The notes beneath the pieces were generated by a model. It saw only the letters and a program-made list of their open reading frames with translations. It had not been told where the DNA came from and did not search any database. The position numbers were made by a program, and so were the translations under genes. From NCBI GenBank assembly GCA_963978545.1, contig OZ021727.1, forward strand, positions 58,602,487 through 58,666,486: a stretch of DNA of 64,000 nt. The letters run 5' to 3'. The DNA comes from Linyphia triangularis (lineage: Eukaryota > Arthropoda > Arachnida > Araneae > Linyphiidae). This document shows positions 11,161 to 20,800 of the stretch, one piece after another; the stretch's first letter is position 1, and each line of letters opens with the position of its first letter.

Positions 11161-11432
11161 TGTTGGGGATGGTAGCAGAGTATTTGAGAGAAGCAACAAC
11201 ACTAGCGGTACAATTAGTTTATTAAGTCATTAAACCGCCACGGACACAGGAACACACACATAACACTGGACAGTCAGAGGTAAATGAATAGAATACAATG
11301 AATGAATGAATGGCATACAGACTAGAACAACAGTTTATATAAGCCAGCCACAAGGCGGCGCTGCAAGGCAGGGCAGTCCACAAGCAAGCAAAGGGGTGGA
11401 AATGAGTGACAGTGGATAACAATATCCCAACA
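11161..11432 (-). repeat. 5' LTR of the Copia element
   Basis: Same length and ends as 6720-6991, with one difference seen by eye (C at 11176). It is followed on the plus strand by the ATATA target duplication. Confidence 0.96.
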
Positions 11433-11670
11433 ATATATACACCAATAAAGAATTCTCAAGGCTGTTTCATTTGCAACCCAGACGCTAAGCTGGCCGATCG
11501 TATGTTTTTGAGTTCGAACATTAACTTTGCACGAGATGAAATTCTAAATATTTGGAAATTTTTAGTGGCTCTCTGGACTTGAACTTTTCACTAACACCTC
11601 GAAGATTTTCAAAGTTAAATTTTCTAGAGCTTAAAATTTTCCAACACTGAAAAAATTTTAAAGGTTTTTT
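11433..11670. repeat. diverged copy of the repeat found at 6120-6215
   Basis: The segment from gcaacccagacgctaagctgg through ggacttgaacttttcactaacacctcgaag resembles 6133-6210 (aacccagacgccaagctcgcc ... cttgaacttttcaccggcacctcg). The Copia target site therefore lies within an older repeated sequence. Confidence 0.75.
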
Positions 11671-11752
11671 TTTTGTATTTTGTATTTTTTATTTTTTTAA
11701 TAGGTATATATTCGACCCCGGTCATGAGGAAAAATCACTTGCTTCCCGGTGA

Positions 11753-12328
11753 CCAACTCAAGCATACCTATCCTGTTCCTTACCGGATTCGACGGAAACT
11801 ATCATTCCTGCTACCAAGAGCTGTCGAACCCTTTCCGGAGAGTTTAAAATATACCTTCCCGTCATCAGCTACGCCATGCCGAATACCCTTTCAGTGCCCA
11901 ACCCTACTTTACCATCTGCAGAAATGACGTTCGACGAGCATGTGAAAGTGATTGAATTCCTAGACGTGTTTGAGGAAGGACTGGAGAAGGCTGCTTTTCG
12001 ACATCTAGCTACAGAGAACTGGTCGCTGTCTTTCGATACAGAGGGTGATGATGAATTGTCTTGGTCTGATGCTTGTGATGAGGATTATTACTCATCACAA
12101 AGAAGTCAACCGATCGTCTTCGAACAGTAACTGATCATCGTTGATCAGGAACCGATCGTTGTTGAACAGGCACCGATCATCGTTGACCAGGAACCGATCA
12201 TTGTTGAACAGGAACCGATCATCGTTGACCAGGAACCGATCATCTATGAACATGAGCTGATCGTCTGTGAACAGGAACCGATCGTATATGAACAGGAATC
12301 AATTGCCTTCAACGAAGAAACCCAGTGA
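11753..12328 (+). pseudogene. unassigned ORF with a heptapeptide repeat tail, one in-frame stop
   Basis: The frame is open from about 11,755. The first ATG is at 11,876 and there is a TAA at 12,128-12,130; the same frame stays open until TGA at 12,326-12,328. From 11,876 the first ~75 residues are acidic, with a segment TFDEHVKVIEFLDVFEEGL and a run of Asp/Glu/Ser. The rest is a seven-residue repeat (consensus QEPIIVD/E) in ten units, with the stop falling in an early unit. A poly(A) signal follows at 12,364. I do not recognise a family. It could be a short acidic protein of 84 residues, or a longer one truncated by a nonsense change. An overlapping plus-strand frame (11,673-11,927) is also open, so the true frame upstream of 11,876 is unsettled. 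Confidence 0.45.
12104..12313 (+). repeat. 21-bp tandem repeat, ten units
   Basis: The unit is caggaaccgatcatcgttgac, with starts every 21 bases from 12,104 to 12,293. Units alternate between Asp and Glu as the last codon. The period keeps the reading frame, so selection on a repeat peptide is possible. Confidence 0.92.
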
Positions 12329-12363
12329 AGAAGAGACTTTCACAGTTTTTGTAAATAGTTTGT

Positions 12364-12369
12364 AATAAA
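12364..12369 (+). terminator. AATAAA poly(A) signal after the heptad-repeat ORF
   Basis: It lies 36 bases past the final TGA and is followed by a T-rich stretch. This supports a transcript ending here, but chance AATAAA is common in AT-rich DNA. Confidence 0.4.
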
Positions 12370-12415
12370 TGAAATTTATATTTTAACTGACTCTTGTATT
12401 TTTTTACTTAAACAC

Positions 12416-12661
12416 TCATCGTGATAAGATACAATTTGACTTAGAGACCTCGTCGAGAACCTCTTGAAAGTCGAATTCTGAAAATCCATCAACTAGTTTT
12501 ATAAAATTATATCTTGATTTTATGCTTGGACATTGCTTGACTCTGTTGTGCAAGTTTACGGAATTTGGATCATAACCTTTTTGAAGTAATATTTCCGATT
12601 GAGGATGACGTGTTTGTAATTTTTTCAGACTTGAATCATAGCTTCTTTTTTGCACTCTCAA
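12416..12661 (-). other. 81-codon minus-strand ORF, possible terminal exon or relic
   Basis: It is a Lys/Ser-rich reading with QTRHPQSEILLQKGYDPNSV near its start and a stop at 12,416. Its amino-acid composition looks more protein-like than its neighbours. I recognise no domain and no convincing splice partner. It may be a fragment of a transposon gene. Confidence 0.25.
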
Positions 12662-12819
12662 GGCAATGTAAGTATAATAAGACCAGGAAGATTTGGTAAA
12701 TTTTTCTTGAATACCATATATATATGATGCTTCTCTCTACTTTTGGTCTTGGGAACAATATCTTCTTCTACCTTTTTGAGTTTCTTGTGCAAGTTTCCAT
12801 ATCGTTGATTCGTTTCCTC

Positions 12820-13075
12820 TGTTGGGAATTACGAATAAGTGTTCTGCTGCCTGCGCGCATGCGTGGGAAGAAGATAAAAACCCTTCCCCTCCCATGTAAC
12901 ACTCTCTCTGTATACGTAATTAAAATAGATCGGACGCGCGTCTAGGTGCTCCGTTCTTTACGGTGTTACCCAATAATAAATATATGTTTCATTTTTACGT
13001 ATTTGGTACCGTTGAACCCATACGACACACAACATCATCCTGGATTATTTACGAATTTATTTACGATTAAGAACA
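12820..13075 (+). repeat. 5' LTR of the BEL/Pao element
   Basis: It starts TGTTGGGAATTACG and ends ...TTAAGAACA, two bases before TGGCATCCCTGCCGGGAT at 13,078, which has the TGG start and strength of a tRNA 3'-end primer site. An AATAAA lies at about 12,971. The partner LTR is absent, so the ends are inferred. Confidence 0.7.
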
Positions 13076-13077
13076 TT

Positions 13078-13095
13078 TGGCATCCCTGCCGGGAT
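13078..13095 (+). other. primer binding site candidate of the BEL/Pao element
   Basis: TGGCATCCCTGCCGGGAT begins with TGG (complement of the tRNA CCA end) and contains a T-stem-like GC-rich block. I cannot name the tRNA with confidence. Confidence 0.6.
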
Positions 13096-13316
13096 TACGT
13101 TAGTACGTTTACTACGAATATAGGTACCTGCTACGAATTGGGTAGACAAAGACTATTACGAAAATATTTTACGCACTTACGAACTGTTGTTTACGAATTT
13201 ATGGATTACGAATATTTATGTGCGTAGAACTAGATTGCCTAACCGGTTGACAATTACGTGTTACGAATTGCATGTCGGTGATACGGTTAATTGGATTGAA
13301 TTACGCTGTGATCATC

Positions 13317-14240
13317 ATGTCTCATGAAAATCTGAAGCAGAGAATGACGCAGAGAAGAGCGGCGAGTAGAGGATCTTTTACTCGTGCTCTGACCAAGTTT
13401 GACGGTCTTTTAGTGACCGAACCACCGGATCTAGTGCAACTGGAGATTTCCATGGACGTGCTATTGGAAAGAGCTGAACAACTGCGGCTAGCAGATGAAG
13501 CGGTTTTAGCAGAGATGCAGACCACTGGAGTGGATCAAGTGCAATTCGAGACGGAGTACTATGCCATAGAGGAGTACCGAGAAAAGCTGTCTACGGCCAG
13601 AACAAAAAGGAAATTACTTCTCCAGCAAGTTAACCAGCAGGCCACCTTGTCCACGACCAGCGAATTCCCTTCTAATGACCCCAGAAGACCACCCCCTACG
13701 TCACATCTACAACGGCTGCCGGAGTTCGAAATAACTAAGTTTGATGGAGACCCCAGGAAGTGGATCCCATTCTGGGCGCAATTTAAAAAGGTCCATGAAA
13801 ATCCGCAGACTGATCCCGCATACAAGCTACAACTTCTTCTACAATCTACAAAAGAGCACTCCAAACCGCGAGAAATCGTTTCCAGTTTCCCTGGAAGTGG
13901 AGAGAATTACGAACATGCAGTTACTTATTTAAAAGAAAGGTTCGGGAAAGACAAAGTTTTGATTCAGGTGTTCATACGAGATATTCTGGTGCTTGTGATG
14001 AATAAGACAACTAATACGGATATTTCTACTTTATACGATAAATTGCAAACTCAGTTACGAGCACTGGAAGTTTTAAATGTAACAAAAAATAATTACGCTG
14101 AGTTTTAATATCCTTTAGTGGAATCCGCTCTCCCTAGTGAAGTGATAAGAGCCTGGGAACGTAATAGAGGTAAGGTTAATGTCAATACTAGTAAATCTGA
14201 TCTTGATCTTTTGATGGATTTCTTAAAAATTGAAGATTCT
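13317..14240 (+). pseudogene. BEL/Pao gag, truncated
   Basis: The likely start is the ATG at 13,317 (MSHENLKQRMTQRRAASR); an in-frame ATG at 13,272 is possible but lies in the leader. The N-terminal ~130 residues are helical and charged. The family core follows with LPEFEITKFDGDPRKWIPFW near 13,720 and a YLKERFGKDK segment near 13,930. A TAA at 14,106-14,108 interrupts, but the same frame continues with gag-like sequence (LVESALPSEVIRAWER) to about 14,240, where the element is cut. In full elements gag would lead into protease and RT. This copy is non-functional. Confidence 0.85.
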
Positions 14241-14345
14241 AACTAAATTAGGACTCTGGCTATAATAGATTCTCAAAAGCACATGTAAGCGATCACATTT
14301 ATTGGTATTTTCATTTTAAATTTGTAGTACATATAACCATATTTG
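14240..14345 (+). repeat. dispersed repeat, copy 1
   Basis: The segment from tctaactaaattaggactctggc to catataaccatattt recurs at 14,836-14,985. The core (aagcgatcacatttattggt ... taatttgtagtacatataac) is nearly identical. It abuts the broken end of the BEL/Pao element. Confidence 0.85.
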
Positions 14346-14598
14346 CATATGCATATTTTCTTTCATATACGTAGACAAACTAAACTAAAGAACGTTATTT
14401 TTCTTGCTGAATACCTGAGCTTCCGCCACGAAATTGAAACTATTTTCAGCTTTATGGAAAGTAGACATTAAAATATTCTATAAGTGGAATGTTTTTATCT
14501 CTTTATGAACTCTTATATATATATATTTAAAGTTACAAAATCCTCAATTAATTAAATAAAAAAAATGTATATATGGCCCTCTGCCTTTTAAAGAGCTC

Positions 14599-14624
14599 GA
14601 TATATATATATATATATATATATT
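14599..14624. repeat. (TA)n microsatellite
   Basis: An uninterrupted TA run of about 13 units. Confidence 0.9.
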
Positions 14625-14835
14625 TGTCCATTTTTGTCTTATGTACAGCTATGGAAACGTATACTAATATTTTCAGCTCACAACTGATTATTAGATTTGA
14701 AGTAGGGCTTTGGGATAGTAAAAATTTGCAATATTTTATTCTATAGCTGTTCCAATTGAGGTTAGTTGAAATTGTAATTGTTTAGTGTCGCTTTTTATGG
14801 CTTTAAGAATGTGTGTACGGGTTTTCAGAGTGAAT

Positions 14836-14985
14836 TCTAATTAAATTGAGACTCTGGCTATAATCTATTATAGCCAGAGTCTCAATTTAAAAGCATATGT
14901 AAGCGTTCTCAAAAGCATATGTAAGCGATCACATTTATTGGTATTTTCATTTTTAATTTGTAGTACATATAACCATATTTAATGG
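14836..14985 (+). repeat. dispersed repeat, copy 2, with an inserted palindrome and small duplication
   Basis: Homologous to 14,240-14,345. It additionally carries a perfect inverted copy of its own start (22-bp arms, 14,841-14,862 and 14,869-14,890, 6-base loop) and a duplicated aaaagcatatgtaagcg. Confidence 0.85.
14841..14890. repeat. perfect 22-bp hairpin
   Basis: Left arm ttaaattgagactctggcta plus ta; right arm is its exact reverse complement; loop atctat. Copy 1 of the repeat has only the left arm. Confidence 0.95.
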
Positions 14986-16399
14986 GAAGTAGGAAATTGG
15001 TGTTTTAAGATATTAAAACCTTTAAAATAAGTTACTTGAGATTGGAATGGCTTTAACATTATCTGTTTTACTTTTGTGTTAGCATTTGTTCTAAGTTTTA
15101 AAGTTTTGGTTGTATGAGAATTGGAGAAAAGTTGTGATAAGTGAATGAGTGAATTAGGGCTTTAACAGGAACTGTAGAATATTCAATTCTTAGCTCCGAC
15201 ACTATGTACTGCTGTAAAAAAAAGTAACCACTATAGTGATTGCAGCAGATATACTCTGCGACAAATGAAGAGCATATTGGTAGGAAATTCCAGTCTTTTA
15301 TTATTAAAAAAGCAAATATGAGCAGATCTCCGAAAAAGACCTCTCAAAAGGCATTCCAGATGTGGTGATTCAGTAGAGCGAGATGTCGTCACGATGCTTT
15401 AGCGAACTATAGCTAAATTTATATTAAAATAGAAGTAATATACATATTTATCAAACCCCATTTTTGTTTAAAATACGTTTCAAGGAGAGAATCCTTTAAA
15501 CGTATTTTAAACAAAAATTTCCGTTGTTAATTAATTGTCATTTCATTATAAAACACATTTTAAAGCACAAAAAAACAGATTCCAAACGAAAAATAAAATA
15601 ATACAGTGAAATCATTAACGTGAAATTCCTGAAATTTAAAGGAAAATATCTATCTATCTTGAAGATGAATTGCCCATCTATATCCAGGCCTTTAGATATC
15701 TATCCCAGCCCTTAATGTAGGGGGTCCACCACCACTTTGACGAGGTTGTCCAAAGCGAGGTGGTCCTCATCGGTTACCAGTTGGGAGGAGCTAAACGTCC
15801 CCTTTTCCTTCACTGTCGATCGCTCACAGCCGAGCACTATGTACAGCCATACCCTCGGCATCCTATGACTCTAACATTGCATACAATGCTGTTATATGAT
15901 CTCATAGTTGTAAAATATGCCTTATTGCTGATTGGGAGGCTAAAATAAGAAATTGTGGAGGTGAGAAATACACATTTAAGGTATATTGCTTAAAATAGTT
16001 ACAAAAAAATTTCGAGAAAATAATGGAATACAGATGTGTGGAATAGTCTACTATTGAGCTCTGATCCGCTCATAATAAATATGATATGTATTATACAATA
16101 AAAAGAGTAAAGTCTTTCATAAGAATACACTGGCCACCAAAACCAAATAATGCCCGACTAGAATCTGAATATAATCTTCGAATAAATCATCAGATGAAGA
16201 GCCAAGATAAGCTATTGAAGCTATATATATATAAGCTATGAATTCAATGAACATTTTGAAAATGCAATGATATTTTTTCTTTAACATTGAACATATATAG
16301 CGATAAATCATAAATTAATGATAAGTCAAGTACAGAATGGTTTAGCATAAAATTACCCATTAATATTATCCACTGATAATGATATTAGTATGATAATAA

Positions 16400-16400
<1 letters not shown>
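14986..16400. other. AT-rich intergenic DNA
   Basis: Apart from the hairpin at 15,460 I see no gene. The least AT-rich part (15,660-15,880) has only short ORFs. Confidence 0.55.
15460..15518. repeat. 27-bp hairpin with one mismatch
   Basis: Arms 15,460-15,486 and 15,492-15,518 are reverse complements apart from one base; the loop is gagaa. No terminator or gene context is evident. Confidence 0.93.

Positions 16401-16405
<5 letters not shown>

Positions 16406-16443
<38 letters not shown>
16406..16443 (+). repeat. poly(A) tract of 38 bases
   Basis: An uninterrupted A run. It could be the tail of an old retroposed sequence, but the sequence before it shows no known element. Confidence 0.9.
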
Positions 16444-16444
<1 letters not shown>

Positions 16445-16535
16445 GTATATTTTTAATAAAGTAATTTTTTTTTTCATCTAAAGAATAAAATTTATTATTT
16501 TATTCAATAAATTAAAGTATTATCGCATTTAAACA

Positions 16536-16907
16536 CTATTCTGGCGCGAAAATAGTTTTGGCCAACTTTTCGATGCAAATACCCCAGTGTGCGTCGGATT
16601 CGCTGAACTGACGGCCCAGTCGATTCAATACTCTCCACGTCTCCAGACTGTTGTAATAATATGAAATCTCATACATTCTTTCAAACAGGAAATATTGAAT
16701 TGTGTCCGGAAACATCTCGAACAAGTAATTGGAGAGTCTGCTGGAGCTTTTCAAAGTAAGGTCTAGATTGTCCATATCCATATCGATTACTCCAGGTTAT
16801 TCCACTGCCAATAGTTCTTTTTGACAATTTACTAAACAAGCCGCAAAGCGGAGCTTATCATCCGAACAAGTTTTCTGGTATGATTCAATCACTGCGCTAA
16901 AACTCAT
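16536..16907 (-). pseudogene. unassigned conserved-looking ORF with one in-frame stop
   Basis: One minus-strand frame starts at the ATG at 16,907 (MSFSAVIESYQKTCSDDK), meets TAA at 16,797-16,799, and continues open from there to 16,536 (ends KLAKTIFAPE). The downstream part alone has Met at 16,781 and 81 residues. Composition is protein-like, with aromatic-rich helices (LSNYLFEMFPDTIQYFLFER) and a tryptophan-containing end. I recognise no family. It may be a truncated gene, two small ORFs, or an intronless retrocopy. It is divergent from flotillin, about 0.85 kb upstream of that gene's start codon. Confidence 0.45.
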
Positions 16908-17761
16908 GATGCTTTGTTGATAAATATAAAGACAGAATGCTACTTTTTCCACTGACGACCACCGGACCTTTTTATGCGAGAGCTAATGTTCTGATTGGTT
17001 GCTGACCAGTGGCCAACTTTCTATTGGCTCGTGGGAAGATGACGTCAGAGCACGCTTTAATCATTATAAGCTTTGGGGAATAATGTATACGTTCGTATTT
17101 AAAAAAACCCACAACGTTGGCTATTCAATTAATTTTCTTAGCTTAAATATTTTATTTGTCTGGGTGTATTTCAAGTTTTGAAAAATTTTAAGTTTTGAAA
17201 AAAATTTCAAGTTTTGAAAAATTGTTCTCATTATTATTTTCAAATGAAATGGTACCGAAATCCCTTTATTGTTTCCAGGGTGGACAGTCGCTAGAGAATA
17301 TTCCCTCATCTTTTAACTCGCTCAAACGAATAAACATAATTAGTGCACCCTAATGAAATAAATAAAACATTAAAACTTTTCAAAAACTTTGATATCGAGT
17401 TGTTGTATTTATTCAAAAAGGTTAAATCCACTTTTGATAAAATTTTAAAAAGGTACCGGTGATCATATATCAAATCTACGGACTGTATTATCAATCAAAT
17501 TTGTTATTTCAATGATTTCTGCAAAGTTATGGTCAATTCAACAGTTGAAATGTTTTTACCGTTTACTAAGAGGTTTGACGTCAGATGTATTATATTTGTA
17601 TTTTTGCCAGTTGTTCTCAATCAATCTGGCAACATCTAAATAAAACGAAACGAACCATTGATTAGCGTTTGTATGTTTATTGAGCAATTGCTTGCAATAT
17701 TTTCATATGAAGTGTTGCATGTTCTAATTTGTTGTTAATTCCGTTTCATTTGTTGCTCCAA
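16908..17761. promoter_or_regulatory. divergent upstream region of flotillin-1
   Basis: About 850 bases separate the minus-strand ORF from the flotillin start codon. The part around 16,940-17,060 is less AT-rich. A short tandem of caagttttgaaaaatt lies near 17,170-17,222. No TATA box or initiator can be assigned, and a non-coding first exon cannot be excluded. Confidence 0.3.
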
Positions 17762-17810
17762 ATGCCTGGTTTTGTAACATGTGGGCCAAACGAGGCTCTG
17801 GTAGTTTCTG
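17762..17810 (+). CDS. Flo1: flotillin-1 exon 1 (start codon)
   Basis: It begins [16 protein letters not shown] and ends with one base of the next codon before gtaaga. The ATG is the only one that gives the conserved N-terminus. Confidence 0.95.
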
Positions 17811-20800
17811 GTAAGAAATGTTTTTTTTAATCACCTTGCTAACATGTAAATAAACAGTAACACCCATTTCGGCTGAAGCTGAGCTTACTATCACTGTGTT
17901 TAGGTATTTAACTTAATTTGTTTGACTTTTTAACAATGACAATGTGCCTGTAGGACAATTTTCCATGATAAAGTTGTGGAAAATCCAATTTGGAGTTTAT
18001 TTTTTAATATGCTCTTTTACAAAATTTTCCGGCATCAAAACGCCATGTAAATATAATTGTGAATTTCATTTAAATGTTATTTTTTTACTTTAGAAGTATC
18101 TCTAAAAAATTATTGAGCTCACAAAAGAAGAAGAATGTTCACTAAAAATTCTTACGTACTGATGCATAACAAGTTGATTTTTGTTAATATTGTTTGGCGC
18201 TAAAGTAAACAGCTGAACAGTACTTGTGGTTACTAGAAAACTACTGCAAGTATGAAATTATAAGATACATTGTTTAATTTGAAAGCTAAACATTTCTAGG
18301 ATCATATAGGTAATGCAAATCAACCATAGCAGTGAAAATGTTCTCGAAATAAAATACCTGCATACATTCTGGTGTTAAGACATTACTCTAACCAAATCTG
18401 GTGTTGAGAAGGAATTTAGCTATGGTTACTTTTTTAGAAATTTTTTAAAGAAATGTCTTAAATGCTAAAATTAGAAATATTTGTGTAGTAATCTTCATAA
18501 AGTTATTTGTTAAACTCTCTATCTTTTTAGTTAAATGAAATTTTTGAGATTATAGTAATCAATAATTTTAATTATGAAGAGTTATACCTACATATTTTAA
18601 CAAAATATAGCTGCATTGAATACATTTCTAAAACCTGGCTTAGCTGGAATTCAAATCTATGATTTTTTTCTTTTGTAATTTAGTTTCACTTTAATGGAAG
18701 GATTATTAAATCATTCCAGTGCCCCCAGTAGCAGAAACTTTTCTGCCAGTCTGCGACACTAATTTGGATATTACAAAATAAGCTGCTTCTTAAATACTAT
18801 TTTTTTAAGTTTGCTTAAAATACGCGTGCACCTTATGTGTCATTTTATCAAAAAATCCTTCTTTACAAACATAGAAAATTAACAAAATAAATTAAATATT
18901 AAAACTTAAATACTGAAAACGTCTACCTTAATTCTTTTATGTTATTTTAAGAAAATGATTGTATATTGATTTCAGTAAAATTAAACAAAATTCAAAATGA
19001 TCCAAGACTGTTTTGATTTAACAATACACAGATATATAATAATTATATACATAACTTTATTTTAGAGGCAAAAAAGTAAGTTATTCATTGCTTTTGATAA
19101 AATGAGACATTTCAAATATGAAAGATTGTTTTGGATAATTACACAGATAGAATATGTACATAATTTTATTTTTTGCATAAAACAATCTGCATTATTGATA
19201 AATTTGAAAAGAACACATGGTAATTTTTGTTTTTGGTAAATCAGACTCGCTGTTGAAAAATCTGTGACGTCCGTCTCCTTGCATTTTCTGTTACCGGGCC
19301 AGTTCCAGGCATTGATTTGGTCCTAGAAGCTAAATGGACAAAAATGTAAACTAGTTTGAATGTTTTAAGAGGTATTAAAAACCATATACTGTTAGGATTG
19401 AGCCTATGAAAGAGGAATGCTTAGCCCCTTTTCTCTCATTGATGGTGGAACTTTCAATGAGAGACTGGTTGAAGATAAGAAGGAAATTCCATGTCAAAAA
19501 TTGGACATACCTAAAATAGGAAGGAATTGCTAAAAAGCACCTGAAGAGAATATCATACTGGTAACAAAAGCCAAACAATTACATATAAGGGGACTTGGTA
19601 CTCCTTCTTGTCACAAAAAATAATAAAAATATTAATTTTCTATTTTTTTGGGTGTTTTTAATCTTTGAAACCTTCTCCTTATTCTGGCAAGTTTTTGAGC
19701 TGATCCTATTACTGCAATTGCAAAAAAAATAATTTTTATGGAGAATTTAGTATTGCTGCAATAGCTTCTTGGATGTTTCAAACGTATTTTTCTTAGTTTG
19801 TGATTTTTGAAATTCCCACCTTGCACAAAATGCTGAAACTTCAGCAAATATGAATGACATGACGACATTTTTTTGTGTGTCATTTTTAATATCTATTTCA
19901 CAAAAATTGGAATTGATTTTTGAATGAAATAAAAACTTTTCTTTTTACAAATTTAAATGTTGAAAAATATCAGTTTTTTATTTATAGGTACAGTAATTAT
20001 TGTTTTACTTAAAAACTATTTTACTTATTCTAAATTCGATGCCTAAAAAGTTAAGAGTATATTAGTTCTAGGAAATTTAAAAAAAAAAAAAAAAAAAATC
20101 AGGAAAAATATTAAAAAATGAAAACGAAGATAGAATTTTAAATTTGATGAATTCTTTTTATAATTTTGAAAATTTAAGAGCATTATGTGAACTTTTTTTT
20201 TAATAACATTTAGTTTTTTCTTAATAATACTTCCAAACATGTAAAAATTATAATTTTAATGCCTTAAAAGATAAAAAAAAAAAAAAAAAAAATTTGAATG
20301 GTACCAAGTCCCCTTAAAAAGTTAAGCATTTGGCAGTTTTGCTTATCAATATAGAGGTAGCAACATATTTATTCAATCATCTACTAAAGATTTCCATCAC
20401 AATTTAAATATACATTTCTTGAAATGGTTAGTTATTTCTGCTATTTTAATATTGCGAGTGTTCATTTGCTGTGTTTTTCAAATTTATTTGCAGTTGTGTG
20501 GAATTAAATTTTTTTTTTTATTTCAATCTAATTTTTAACATTATTTAAATACATTATAATTTTTAACATTATTAAATATCTCTTCCGGAAAGACATGGAA
20601 ATTACAAGTTCATAATTTTAATGATTGTATGAAAGCTCAATATCATTCTGAATGGAAAAGAGTGAAAGGAAAGTGCTATGTGGAACGGATGTAGGATTTT
20701 TGACAATATGTTGCTAGGAGTTGCATTAAAGGAAGCTTGTAAATTTTACAGCTACCATAGACCTAATTCAAATGAAGTGTAGAGAACTATAAATTTCCCA

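Larger units (their letters stand above)
6720..11432 (-). mobile_element. Copia-type LTR retrotransposon, 4,713 bp, recent insertion
   Basis: Two 272-bp LTRs (6720-6991 and 11161-11432) begin TGTTGGG and end CCCAACA. They differ by eye at one base (A at 6735, C at 11176). The 5-bp ATATA at 6715-6719 and 11433-11437 is the target duplication. The coding order on the minus strand is gag, zinc knuckle, protease, integrase, reverse transcriptase, RNase H, so integrase precedes RT as in Copia/Ty1. A primer site and polypurine tract sit at the expected places. The near-identical LTRs mean a young insertion, yet the frame has two stops and gag is disrupted. It was therefore moved by another copy's proteins, decayed very recently, or contains assembly errors. 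Confidence 0.97.
12820..14240 (+). mobile_element. 5' half of a BEL/Pao LTR retrotransposon
   Basis: There is a 5' LTR (12,820-13,075), a primer-site-like segment, a 5' leader and a gag gene with a Pao-type (DUF1759-like) core. The element stops abruptly at about 14,240, where an unrelated dispersed repeat begins, so protease, RT, integrase and the 3' LTR are missing. Confidence 0.85.
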
